The translations under genes and the position numbers were made by a program. This document shows, in pieces, positions 33,118 through 44,190 of a stretch of DNA of 64,000 bases (position 1 is its first letter; each line of letters begins with the position of its first letter). Origin of the DNA: Cavia porcellus (taxonomy: Eukaryota; Chordata; Mammalia; Rodentia; Caviidae); the NCBI RefSeq assembly GCF_034190915.1, contig NW_026947484.1, positions 213,664,657 through 213,728,656 of the forward strand. Direction: 5' to 3'. The notes under the pieces were generated by a model that was not told where the DNA came from, did no database searches, and saw nothing but the letters and a program-made list of their open reading frames with translations.

Positions 33118-33262
33118 CATTTGGGAGACGGTAGGATAATTTTAAGTTTGAGCTCAGCCTAGGTAACTTAGAGACTTAACAAGAACCTATCTCAAAAAAT
33201 AAGAAGCAGGGAAATATAGCTCATTGTAAAGGCCCTGGGTCCAATCCCCAGTACTGAAAAAA
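33118..33262 (+). mobile_element. B1-dID SINE, 5' truncated
   Basis: Begins inside B1 ('tttgggagacggtaggata', 'agctcagcctaggtaactt'), passes a 'ctatctcaaaaaataag' linker and enters the deleted ID half ('gggaaatatagctcattg' straight to 'ccctgggtccaatcccca'), ending in an A-run. The same internal ID deletion is seen in the copies at 15.7 and 57.8 kb. No clear target-site duplication. Confidence 0.75.
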
Positions 33263-34302
33263 AATTCCAAATGAGAATATAATATAATTTTTTGAGTAAT
33301 TAGCCAGCCTTTCCATTGACTTCAGATGACAAATTTATCATATAAACATTCCCATGGAATGCATGAAAATTTTCTTTTCTGTCCTATTAAGCTATTTTTA
33401 AAGTTTTTGCACCAAGATCAATATTTTGTTTCCCATTGTTTTGTATTATGAACTGATAATGTGATATGCAATAGCTAATTCCTCCTAGTAAATTCCTCCT
33501 AGTAAATAAATATTATAATTACCTGAAGTTTGGAGAAGGGAGTTGTAAAAGAGAGAACACACTCCCCTCCATTTCTGAACTAGTCCAGCAGAGGCTTGGG
33601 ATGAATGCTGATGACAACCAGGTACCCCATGTGGCCTGTTGCATTGTCTCGGTGCAACCAGGCACGGGGGATTCCTGGCTATTTTCATTTCACTGGTGTT
33701 TAGTGTAGCATGATAGAAATATGGTAGAAATTGAGCTTGGTAATAGTCTGGGTAATGTGGCTTTAAAAGTGGTTTTTGTCAAAACATTCTGGAGTTTCGT
33801 GGTGTTGTGGCTGAGGATCTTCCTGCTCCAGAAAAAGCTGTTCAGGACTTCCCATCACCTGGTGGTTTCTCCTGGCAGATTCACTGTGTCCAGCACTGAA
33901 GCCTGTCTCTCCCTTACTTAACATAACCCACGTCCTTCAAGGTCACGGAGTGGCCCGCCATTTGTGTTCCCTGCATCTGTGGTCCTTTCCGCTCATCCTC
34001 TAACTGGACCTGCTGGATAACTTCAGAAATTCAGACCAGCTAGTCTTTCTTTTGGAACTTCCTTTTTCAAAATTTCCTTGGATATTCTTCTAGAATAAGT
34101 TTATAAGTTCTTTGAAAAATCCCACTGGGAATTTCAATATGCTGTCATTGAATTTATAGAACAAGCTGGGGAAAATGAGTATTTTTACAGGGGCAAGTCT
34201 TTTCAGCAAGATACATGAACATTTTCTCCACTTATCTGAATTTTTCTTTATGTCTTTTAGTAAAAATTTATCATTTTATTCAGTTAGCTCTTGCACATTT
34301 CT

Positions 34303-34428
34303 TTTTTTTCTTTCTTTCTTTCTTTTTTTTTTTTTTGTCTTTTTCGTTTTTATCAGTACCAGGGATCGAACTCACGACTGCCTGCTTGCAAGGCAGGCGC
34401 TTAAGCTGCTGAGCTAAATCCCCAGCCC
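34303..34428 (-). mobile_element. ID SINE (tRNA-Ala-like), antisense, well preserved
   Basis: Read on the minus strand it starts 'cgggctggggatttagctca', has an A-box-like 'tagctcagcagc', a tRNA-like middle 'cctgccttgcaagcaggca' and a B-box 'gttcgatccc', then a long A-rich tail with AAAG repeats. The near-intact A and B boxes suggest a fairly young insertion. Possible imperfect duplication: 'gcacattt' left and 'gcatattt' right. Confidence 0.85.
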
Positions 34429-34797
34429 GCATATTTTTGTTGTATGTAACATATATTGCAAACATTTATTTTTAGGTATTTTATAGTTTTAAGACTTTTG
34501 TAAATAATTCATTTTTCCTGACATTTTGTAGTAGTTACTGTAGAATAGAGGAAACAATATAATTTTCATATGTTAATTTTTTGCTTGACCTCCTAATTGA
34601 ATGATTTCCATGATTCTGATAGGTTTTTTTTTTCAGATGGTTCTCCCAAATATTTCAGGTACAAAATTGTTTTATGGAAAAACTGGCAGCTTGGTTTCTT
34701 CTTTGAAACTTTTATATCTTATTTCTTTTCTATATCATTTAATTGTCTAAGACTTCCCAGTCAAAGTAGATTAGTCACAATGGTATCTCTATCTTAT

Positions 34798-34884
34798 ACT
34801 ATTGGGGGGGGTATTGGGGGACTGAACTCTCGACCTTGCGCTTGCCAGGCAGGTGCTTATGCTGATGAGCTAGATCCTTGGCCC
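34798..34884 (-). mobile_element. ID SINE, antisense, with C-rich instead of A-rich tail
   Basis: The minus strand begins 'ggggccaaggatctagctca' and has 'cacctgcctggcaagcgcaa' and a B-box-like 'gttcagtccc', but then runs into 'caatacccccccc' rather than poly(A). A 9-bp duplication (ctatcttat) flanks it at 34789-34797 and 34885-34893. Confidence 0.75.
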
Positions 34885-35170
34885 CTATCTTATTTTTAAC
34901 ATCACTAGAAATAATTCTTATTTCATCCTTAAGTATGGTATTGCTCAAATTTCTAGCTGGTATTCTTTAAGGAAAGAAAATTTTCTTCCATTTCCAATTC
35001 TCTGATGTTTCTTGACAATGAGTGTTAAGTTTCACGAAATAATTTTTCTATTTCTGTTGAGATGATAGTACAATTTTTTCTTTTAATCTATGTAACACTT
35101 TTAAAATGTTGAAAGAACATGACATTGCAGGGAATAAATTCTATTTGATTTTTCTCATTTGGGTAATAGT

Positions 35171-36911
35171 GCTTTTAGTTTGCTTATAAATCCTTAACTA
35201 GGACAGGCAGTGCTTGTGAAAATTGACTGCTTTATGGGTCTCTTTTTATTCTGTTGTTCCATTTCTTTTGGTGGAATCTATGATCATGCTTTTCAGAAGT
35301 TTTATGGAAGATCATATAGGGGAAACTATGGGTACTTGGACTATATTTTTAAATTTTTAGAGTTGACGTCATAGAGAGGGGCATATCACCTGGCAATTGG
35401 CAGCAGTCAAAAATACTTTCCTGCATGTATTAGAGATAAATTGAGAGATTAGTATGTATTCATGTAATTACAATATTCACGTAAGGAAACATGGAAAATT
35501 ACAAATGATTACATAAGCGTAGAGAAAACATAGTGCCATAGAATCAGGCAACCCAGAATTCAGTATATAGACAAGAGGCTCTAGAACTTTTGGTTTCCAT
35601 GACAACCAGAGATGGCTTCCCCAGTATGCTAATAAAGCTTAAGCTTCTAGGCCCCTTACTTATCTGCTCCCCATTTGTGAAAGTGTATTTATAATTTTTA
35701 CATTCTTATCCTTAAAGAGAGAGCTCAGATTGTATAAGCTTTAGACCCCACAAAATTTTTGTGTACCCCTCATGAAACTCAGGTGTGGCTTTGTGTGCCT
35801 GCTTCTGAGCCTGGACCCCACGCTCTGAAAACTTTTCTGGCAACCCTGCTAATTCTCTCTGTTCAGCAATTAGAATGGGTGACAGATTAAATTACCCTGT
35901 TGCTTCCCAGCTGGGAGAACTGTGGCCCGACACAGGAGCCAGTGGGTGTCACATGGAACAAGTACTCAGCTATCTCACACTTTTCTCTCCACGGGGGCAC
36001 GTGACCAAATTCATTATTAACACGGGGCTGATCTGGTTACCTTGATTGACACTAAGTGATTTCAGCCCGGGTTATATTTGTCTTCTTGGGGAAAATGAGT
36101 GCGATGGAGCTGAAAGGTTATTTCCCTCTTCAGATTCATTTGGGACCGTCACTGTGAAGCGAGGCACCCTGACATCAAAATTGGGCCCCCAGGTTTTGAA
36201 AGACAGAAAATGACATCATGGGCAAAAAATGGTGTCAGCTTAGTTTTGTTTTCTCGTTCTCTTTGTGAACTCTGACAGAGTAGTTTGCCTAGAATTCGCA
36301 AGGCTTTCAGGCAAAGTAGAGGAAGATTTAGTAGTAGCTGTACTTGTTTGTGAGTACAAAATAGTGTCCAAGATGTATTTGTCTGTCCATATGGATCCCC
36401 TTGGTTACTAGTAGGCTTAATGTTTTATTTGTTAGGGCTTTAGTGCCGAATTAAAAGCCTAATAAAACATTTAACCTGCTATTGAATAAGCTTTTAAAAT
36501 ATTACTTGTTATAACTCTTATTTTGATTTATAGTAACAAGAAGGAATGCCATCCTTAACTCAGAAAACCCTTTCTTGCAGTGGCTAAGCACATACGCAAG
36601 CCTATGAATGACCTCATTTATGTTTATAATAGTGTGCCATATTAATTATTAATTGTGTAAGAAATACTTCAAACATAGTAACAGACAAAAGTTAGATACC
36701 GTCATAAACTTCAATTAATCCAACATTTGGATTAGATAGAAGAAGACTTTTCAAAATATTAAATTGAGCTACTATGGCTTACAGTGAACAACTGCCCTAT
36801 CTCATAGGGCTCAATCACTATGGATGAAGAAAAAGTTACATTTAACAAGTAATTATGTTGGTAGAGAGTTCTTCCGGACTTTGGAGGAAAAGTGTTAAGA
36901 ATGAGAGGTGG
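35171..36911. other. Unassigned sequence; possible regulatory patches
   Basis: No exon or repeat recognised. A full CRE palindrome TGACGTCA lies at 35364-35371. The stretch of about 35980-36560 is repeat-free, AT-rich and contains a PBX/HOX-like 'ttgattgaca' near 36042; it is a candidate conserved non-coding element only. Confidence 0.4.
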
Positions 36912-36982
36912 GATCCTGAGGGTGGAGTTCAGCTGCAGACTGTGTGCTTAGCAGGCATGAAGGAACAGTTGTTTCATCCCTA

Positions 36983-36984
<2 letters not shown>
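36912..36984 (+). mobile_element. Diverged ID SINE
   Basis: Sense ID text: 'ctgagggtggagttcagctg' (consensus ctggggatgtagctcagtgg), 'gtgtgcttagcaggcatga' and 'gtttcatccctagca' (B-box region gggttcaatccccagca). The poly(A) tail expected next is replaced by an AG microsatellite. Confidence 0.65.
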
Positions 36985-37040
<56 letters not shown>

Positions 37041-37167
37041 AGGGAAGGAGAGGGACAGAGAGAGGGAGAAAGGGAAGGGAAGGGAAAGGGAAGAAAGGAA
37101 AGGGAAGAGAAAGAGGAGAGGAGAGGGGAGGAGAAGGGAGGAAAGGGGAGAGGAGAGGAGAGAAAAG
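36985..37167 (+). repeat. 183-nt polypurine tract: (AG)n then GGGAA/GGAGA-rich
   Basis: It starts as 26 AG units (36985-37036) and goes on as mixed GGAGA, GGGAA and GAAAG repeats to 37167 with only one pyrimidine (C at 37056). It directly follows the ID body and so is probably its expanded tail. Long frames on both strands here (Glu/Arg/Gly-rich or Leu/Ser/Pro-rich) are composition artefacts. Confidence 0.9.
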
Positions 37168-38839
37168 TCTGTTCATTATTATTCTTGTACCGTAATGCAT
37201 GTACCCGGGTTCTCTCTCTCCTGCTGGCATAGAGAGGAAGACCCTCTTGCATGATGCTCAAAGTGAGTGAATTCTGGAGCAGAGATGTGAAAACATTCAT
37301 GCAGACAGCCGCCTGCCTCTAGAAATCAGTCTCATTCCAGATGAGGCGGGAGGGTGGGAGGAAGAGCTACTTACTGTTAACTCTGAATCATAAAGGCTTC
37401 ACTAGCCAGGCTACTCCTCCCTCTTGGATATCTGCCTTCTCTCGGGGCGATGGTAATGGGATGGGCCAGTTTCACAGGAGGCAGAGAAATGGGTAGGAGA
37501 GTCCGCCAACTATGAGGAGGATATCTTATGAAAACATGGTTTCTTTTATACAGAGAGGCGAATAAAAATGCATGTAAACAAGCATTTTTTATTTGAACAT
37601 TAAATTTTATTGTTTCAGAGCATGTGTTTTGTTATACTGGTGACTAATGCCTTTTAAAAATCAGATTTTGAAATGCCATTCTGCTTATGCAACTGAGATA
37701 AATAGCTTTTGGAACATGGTTCTGGTGTGAACCTCTATAATAACAACTGATTAGCAATGATACAGGTTATATGCCAAAAGCGTTTTCTGCAGAACCTTCT
37801 AACAAGTGAAATATGTTTTTCACAAAAAGTTGTCTGTATGGCTTTTTGCTGGAAAATCTTTCCAACTAGACCTCAAAAGTCATCAGTCCGAAAATACTGG
37901 TGTGCAAAAATGTTTATTTGCGTGTAGATACCAGCACCTTGCTTGGTTAGTTTCTATTTCCCGGTCTAATGGAGTCAGTATGAGAATGATTTATTTTAAA
38001 AATCTAGTTAAAAATAAATTTCATGAGATGAAGAGGAAGAAAAAATCTGGAAACAAAAATTGATAAATGCTTCAAAAGTTGCTTATTACAAAAGGAAAAA
38101 ATTATCTTTGCCTCAATGCCGACTGTCTTATAGTCCTTGAAGATGGCTTCAAGTCATGCTTGGCCTTCTGTAGAAAACTGACTTTTTAGACTGTACATGA
38201 ATTCCTGGATGTCAGCTGTGGTGATGATGATCACATTTCTAGAACTGCATTTGTTCATAAAATAATAGGAGACGCCAAAGAAACAAAATAAAGATGATTT
38301 TTTAAAAAGAAAAACGCATTATGGAAATAATGGTTGTATTGGAAATGACTATTTTACCAACTTGGTGATTTTTCTTCTACCAGAAAGGGTGAGGGTACTC
38401 GAGTCACTGGTCAGATTCATCTAGAGTCACAGGGGCTGCCTTTCTTGGGTTCTTCTGGACCTCCCACCTGGCATCCCTGAAGAAGTGTGTATATTAACAT
38501 CATCATGGCCCCTGAAAGCTTTGGATCCAGGCTGTCAGAAAAAATATTCCACTTTTTAAATTTTGTAAGGCCCTAGAGTCCTCAGGATATGTATATTGAA
38601 AAAGAAAAGTGATTAGATCATGTCAGTGTGATTCAGAACCGGCACTGATTTCATGGGAAAGAGTGGAGTTGGGCTCATCTCCAAATTTTTTAAATTGATG
38701 TCATTCAGGACAACTTTGGTCTCCTTAGATCATCCCTGATTTTGAGCTGAAGTGGCCACAGGCCTGCTCTGTGTTCTGTCCAGAGACAAAAAAACAAAAC
38801 AAACAGAACAAAAATCCCTCAAATTACTGTACAGTAGGA
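37168..38839. other. Unassigned non-coding sequence
   Basis: No gene or repeat recognised with confidence; AT-rich in the middle. Confidence 0.5.
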
Positions 38840-39035
38840 AAGTTCAAGGGCTTTTGAATATGGACAACTTCAACTTTGGATCTGGGCTGTGGACTCCTAG
38901 CTCTGTAAGTTTGAGTATAGCTCAGTTTCTGCACTTGGAAATGGGAAAAATAATACTTTCTTTCCCCGATACTGTGAGCATCAAAGGAAATAGTTTACAC
39001 ATGTACACATAGTAGAAACTCAATAAACCATCTCA
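38840..39035 (+). repeat. MIR SINE
   Basis: Sense order: 'gatctgggctgtggactcct', 'gagtatagctcagtttctgc' and 'acttggaaatgggaaaaata' (core), then 'gtgagcatcaaaggaaat' and 'cacatagtagaaactcaata' (3' end). Reasonably complete but diverged. Confidence 0.65.
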
Positions 39036-41417
39036 TCAAACCGAATACATGTTCATCCTTGTGCCTCTGCTCTCCTTTTAGGGAACCTTTTTCTGTCTGA
39101 ATAAACTGAAACTTTCTAGAGCCAAAGGCTCTTGACACTTCTTATGAACTCAAAAACTTTTTAAATAACATTTTAGTGTTTGTAGGTTGTCAGGTCATAA
39201 GGTCCCTATAGTTCTTCATAGTGTAAATTGCACTTTGGGGCCAGGCAAAGGCCAGGCTGGTAAATCTCTGTGGTGTGATGCTCTATGCTCAAGGCCCCTT
39301 CATCTTCTTTGCACCTCTGTTTTTCTTCTGTTCTTAAATGCTGAGCTCTTCCTGCAGAGAGGGTAGGGATCCATAAACCCAGGCATTCTGAACTCCTGCC
39401 TCAGAGGGATGTTGTATTAATGGGTATGTTACATTAGGATCCCAGGCACAGTGAAATCAAAGGAAAATCATTGGGAGAAGAGGTTTTAGAGAAATAGAGT
39501 ATTCCCTGAACCCCGTAAATGCCCCCATGCAGTCAGTGGCTGCCTATCCTACCTGAACAATAGGTGAATTCTGGCTAAGGGGTTATACTGGCTCCACCAG
39601 GGTACAGCGAGAACTATCAGGAAACACAACTAGGGATACTGGCTTGATACATTTCAGGGTCATCTATTAATGCAATACCATTATAGTGAAGACTACAGTG
39701 TGAGCACTCTGCAGTGTGGTTCCACAGAAAGCACACTGCAGGCTGCACTGTTTAAACCCAGGCATGTCTGGCGCAGGGCTCCATGGATGGCTTCTGGGGT
39801 AGGTGACCCCTGAAAATGCATGCGAAGCAGATTCAGATCACATGTATCTTTGGGTACTTCTGGGCAGAACACTCTGAACTTTCATTAGCTTCTTAGGATG
39901 TTAGAAACCACCTGCTGCCTGTGAACTGAATGTTCTCCTTGTACTCTGTGGGCGCCAGCAGGAATCCTGGCTCTCAAAGTCCTTTCTGGGCCTCTAGATA
40001 GATAAAATACCAGGGCAGAGGGTGTATTCACCTTTCCTTGGAAGCCCACACCTAGTGGCTCAGGACCCAGAAAGACACTGGCTAGATCTCCTCCCAAACA
40101 CTGCTCCCTGGACTGACACAGGTTGTCTTGTATTCAATTAAAGAGAAATTATTCCCCCAGGCTGGTACTAAGTGTTGTTCTGGGCTGAACTTGGTTGTGG
40201 AAGTGGCGCTCTGGGCTGTGCTCTGCCACCTTGGTATTTCTATTGAGATGCAACCTCCTGGGAAAGGCATTGTCTTCTCTCTCATTAATGCAACCTGTAC
40301 AGTGTGGTATCCTGGCGATGCTCAGTTCATGTTTGTGGAATTGAAGTAAAGAGGGGCTGGTATCCTTGCACCAGGCTGAGTGGGTGGATCAGTCTGCATA
40401 AATAACCACTAGAGAATTCCAGGTCAAAGGCTCAGGCGCTGCAGCTCAGAAGACAGCAGATGATCTGTACCCAAGGACAGAGTAGGGTGATGGGAAATCA
40501 GAGAGGCCTTTGAGAAGCAGAACTTGAAGCATGGTAGAAGGTAGGTTGGAGTCTCTGGGAGAGAAGTGGCCTGGACAGCAGGGACCACAGCAAGCAGCTT
40601 AAATAAATAAGGTGGGGCCTGAGTGCCTGGAAGAAGGTGGCCAAACTGGGTTGGAAGTTAGGTGGGTGCCACCACTCTGTGCCCACCAAAAGGACAGCGG
40701 AACCATAGGTCTATGGTTGGACCCAGATCTTGTGGTTTTCTGCATCCATCGTTCCAGGTGCTTGCATAGATCAGCCTCACAGGCAGTAGGGAGCCGATCT
40801 GTAATTACTGCGGCAGCTCATACGTTTTTCCCAGGGGATCACCTTTCAGCTCATAATATCGTCATTTATAAGCCCCGTCTATCCCTGGTAATGAAATGAA
40901 TTAGGGCAGTGTTACTGGATTTGAGATAGAATTTTCCCCCCTCTTTCCACTCAATTCTCTCATTTCCTTTCCCCAAATATTCGATTTATCTGTCTCTAGC
41001 CAATCTCTGGCATTTTCAAGGTTACAGCTCCTAACCACAGAGAAAATGTTCTGGGTAGGGTGAGGGGAGGACAATGAACATTGATAGCCTCTGTAAGGTT
41101 CAAATCACCTTTAAAACTATTTTAACTCTCTCTTCCTCCTGTGTCCTCCTGCTGCCTGTCTCTAAGACATTGCTTCCTTTATTACGACAATTATATGGTG
41201 GTTCTCTTGTGTTGTAGCTAGTTTTAAAGGAACACTGTGGATATTTTGCTCCTCTTTTATACATGTGTGTATGATGGAGGGTGTAAGATGGCAACAGGTA
41301 GCATCCTGTAGCTTCTGTATGGAAACAGCAGCTTGGGTGCATCCATCCTCCTCCTTTTTCTCTCCAGAGTGCTTATCCAGCCTTGCTGGGTGGAAGGTGT
41401 GATGAGTAATAGATGGG
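39036..41417. other. Unassigned sequence; possible conserved non-coding patch
   Basis: No exon or repeat recognised in 2.4 kb. The stretch 40745-40895 keeps CpGs among AT-rich homeobox-like cores ('ctgtaattactgcggcag', 'ctcataatatcgtcattta'), unusual for neutral DNA here; candidate only. Confidence 0.4.
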
Positions 41418-41431
41418 TGGATAGAGTTCTT
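41418..41431. repeat. Target-site duplication of the 41.4-kb L1, left copy
   Basis: tggatagagttctt here and tggacagagttctt at 43724-43737 differ at one base in 14. On the minus strand the site is preceded by TT and begins AAGAAC, acceptable for an L1 endonuclease cut. Confidence 0.7.
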
Positions 41432-43723
41432 TTAAAAAAATTTTTATTTAAAAAGAAAAACAAAACGAAACAGAAAAAGAGGGTAGAAATAATACATAAT
41501 TTCAAAAAAAAAACAGACAGTAAGAAATCACCAGTTAACAAATTACATACTGTCCTCTTAGAAATAGTTGTTCAAGTTACAAAAGTAAAGCATACAAAGT
41601 GGACATTCAAACAGCAAGACTGCAAACAGTTCTGTTCAAGGATCCAACAAAAACATAGCAATATGGTTATCAATCCTATACACTTCAACATACATGCAGT
41701 GATATCATTTAGAGCACTTTCTTTTCCTCTCTTTTTTACAATAGCAATTATACATTTTGGGTTTTATTACTCTTACAGTTCTTATTTCTTTTTAGACTAG
41801 AGACACAATGTGGTATTTATAAATATGATTCTTATTTATTTCACTAATAAGGATAGTCTCAAGTTGTCTCCATTTACCTATGAAGGCCTCAAGATCATCC
41901 TTTTGAATAGCTGAGTAATATTCCATTTTATAAAAGCACCACATCTTTTTCATCCACTCTGTAGTTGATGGGCATCTTGGTTGTTTCGAAGATTTAGTTA
42001 TTAAAAATTGTGCTGTTATGAACATGGGGGCACATATATCACTGTGATATGACCTTTTTGGTTTTTCTGGAAAATACCCAGGAGGTGAATAGCTAGATTG
42101 AATGGAACTTCCAAACCTAGTTTTCTGAGAATTCTCCATACTGATTTCCATAGTGGTTGCACCAGTGTACACTCCCACCAACAGTGGAGCAGTGTTCCTT
42201 CCCCCCCTCCAGCCTCACCAACATTTGCTACCAGTTGGTTTCTTGATGACAGCTATTATTTTCAGTAAGAGATGAAATTTCAATGCTGTTTTAATTTGCA
42301 TTTCTTGAATGACCAATGATGGTGAACATTTCTTCATGTATTTATTTGCCATTTGTATATCTTCATCTAAAAACTGTGTTCATCTCAGATGCCCATTTTT
42401 GGCGAGGGTCTTTGAATTTGGGAGGCTTGATGTTTTTTCAATTCTTTATATGTTTGGGATATAAGTCCTTTGTCTGAGGGGTTGCTGGCTAAAATTCTTT
42501 CCCATTCTGTGGGTTTTCTTTTCACTCTGTTGCTGATTTCTTTTGAAGTGCAGAAACTTTTCAATAATATGAGATCCTAGTTGTTGATTCTTTGAAGTGT
42601 TTCCTGTGCAGTTTGTGTTTTGTTCATGAATTCTCTGCCTACCCCTATGTCTCCAAGACTTCTGCCTACCTTGTCTTCCAGTAGATTTAGGATTTCTGTT
42701 TTAATATTTAGATCTAGGATCCATTTAGACTTTAGTTTTGTGCATGGTGATAGGCATGGATCTAGTTTCAGTCTTTGGCATGCGGAGAGCCAATTTTTAT
42801 AACACCATTTATTAAAGAGGCTATCTTCTTCCAGTGAACATGTTTACCCTCTTTGTCAAATATCAGGTGGCTGAGTGTCTTTGTAGTTGTGCTTGCATCT
42901 TCTAATCTGTTCCATTGATCCTCAGGTCTATTTCTTTGCCAGTATTATGCTGATTTTATCACTGTGGCTTTGTAGTATAGTTGCAAGTCAGGCAGGATGT
43001 CTCCTGCCTTGCCTTTGTTGCCCAGTTTCTTCTGTTTCCAAATGAATTTTACAAGTGTTTTCTCTAGATATGTGAGGTATGATTTTGATTGGGATTGTGT
43101 TAAATCTGTATAACATTTTTGAGAGTATGGTCATTTTCACAATGTTGTTTCTTCCTAGCCGAGAGCAAGGAATATCCTTCCATTTTCTAATATCCTCTTC
43201 AATTTCCTTTTTTTAGCATAGCATAATTTTCAGCATATAGGTCTTCTACATTTTTAGTTAGGTCGATTCCTAAGTATTTCATTTTTTAGATGATATTGTG
43301 AAGGATGATATTTACATAATTTTTATCTCAGTGAGTTTTTGTTTGTGTACAGGAATGCTATTCATTTTTGAGCACTGACTTTGTATTCAGCTAAACTGCT
43401 GAATTTGTTTATTACCTCTAGTAGTCTTTTAATGGAGTTTTTAGGGTCTTCTACATAGAGTATCATGTCATCTGCAAATAGTGATAATTTGATTTCTTCC
43501 TTTCCTATCTTTATTCCTTTTATTTCTCTCTCTTGTCTGATTGTCCTGGCTAGTGTTTCCAGAACTATATTGAATAGCAGTGGTGATAGTGAACATCCTT
43601 GTCTTGTTCCTGATTTTTAAGTGAAAGCTTTCAGTTTTTGTCCATTTAGCATAATATTGGTTTGTCATAGATGGCCTTTATCAGATTGAGGTAGACACTG
43701 TGTAATCCAAGTTTCTGAAGGAT
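41432..43723 (-). mobile_element. 5'-truncated LINE-1, antisense
   Basis: A reverse-oriented L1 of ~2.3 kb. From the left: a T/A-rich tail region, a 3' UTR (about 41445-41790), then ORF2 antisense up to 43723, where the copy is 5' truncated upstream of the RT core. A 14-bp duplication with one mismatch flanks it. Its 3' UTR is related to, but shorter than, the tandem-repeat 3' UTRs of the elements at 5.0 and 61.5 kb, so it belongs to a different subfamily. Confidence 0.85.
41792..43723 (-). pseudogene. L1 ORF2 (reverse transcriptase/C-terminal part), broken
   Basis: ORF2 encodes the endonuclease and reverse transcriptase that prime L1 insertion at the target. Here only the RT core onward remains. 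The codons for the catalytic FADD motif are legible at 43478-43467 on the minus strand. The last 129 codons (42181-41792) form an open frame including CFYKMEYYSAIQKDDLEA and end at the natural stop. Upstream, frameshifts and stops (for example within 43400-43680) break the frame, and the endonuclease domain is missing. Not functional. Confidence 0.85.
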
Positions 43724-43802
43724 TGGACAGAGTTCTTAAGGGCATATGTGTGCACTGCAGACTCCTTCTCTGTCCACTTGCCTATAGCAATCTGATTGTC
43801 TC

Positions 43803-44190
43803 AGTTACTTTTCTCTAATACTGATACTCAAAGTTAAAGGAGGAAAGGTTTATTTTGGCTCACAGTTTGTAAATGTTAAAGTCTGTAACCGACTTTCTCT
43901 AAGACAGGATAGGATGGCAGAGGAGCATCACAGGGGAGAACCAATTCAGGCAAGCAGAAGACAGCAAAAATGAAGAAGCGAGGGGCCTTAATAGCATCTT
44001 TCTGCCCCTTTTATTTTATCCAAGCTACTTAGCATGGGTCACACTTGAACCCTTAATCCTAGTGCCCTTGATCCTAGCACTGCACCATAAATCAATTCCA
44101 GTGTCACACACTCTAGATCCAGCCACCTCTGAAAAACCTCCACCTACAACCACATGAGGCTTTGGGGGGACATCCAGACATGAGCCATAA
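43803..44190 (-). repeat. MaLR-type LTR (ERVL-related), antisense, copy A
   Basis: On the + strand it begins 'tactgatactcaaagttaaa', continues 'ggtttattttggctcacagt', and ends near 'atgaggctttggggggaca', the reverse of the MaLR/MST LTR order (a 5' end with 'ggctgtgtcccc' and a 3' end with 'ctgataaag'). A solo LTR with no internal region seen. The end near 44190 is approximate. Confidence 0.6.

Larger units (their letters stand above)
32700..35170 (-). mobile_element. Old LINE-1 ORF2 remnant, antisense, with nested SINEs
   Basis: On the + strand the text runs antisense to L1 ORF2 from downstream of the RT towards the RT: 'ttaggtctttaatctttc' (about 33060), 'gaatttatagaacaagctgg' (about 34152), 'ctaagacttcccagtcaaa' (about 34747), and finally 'ctgttgagatgatagtac' (about 35057), the reverse of an RT-core stretch. 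The order is colinear, so this is probably one old insertion of ~2 kb plus later insertions. The part 33490-33960 is not recognisable L1. Confidence 0.6.

Noticed and set aside
34335..34428. tRNA-Ala-like gene
   Set aside because: A and B boxes are present, but the A-rich tail and ID-type body show it is a SINE, and the tRNA cloverleaf is not kept.
36895..37300. Frames of 83-111 codons on both strands with Glu-Arg or Leu-Ser repeats
   Set aside because: Composition artefact of the AG/GGAGA polypurine tract.
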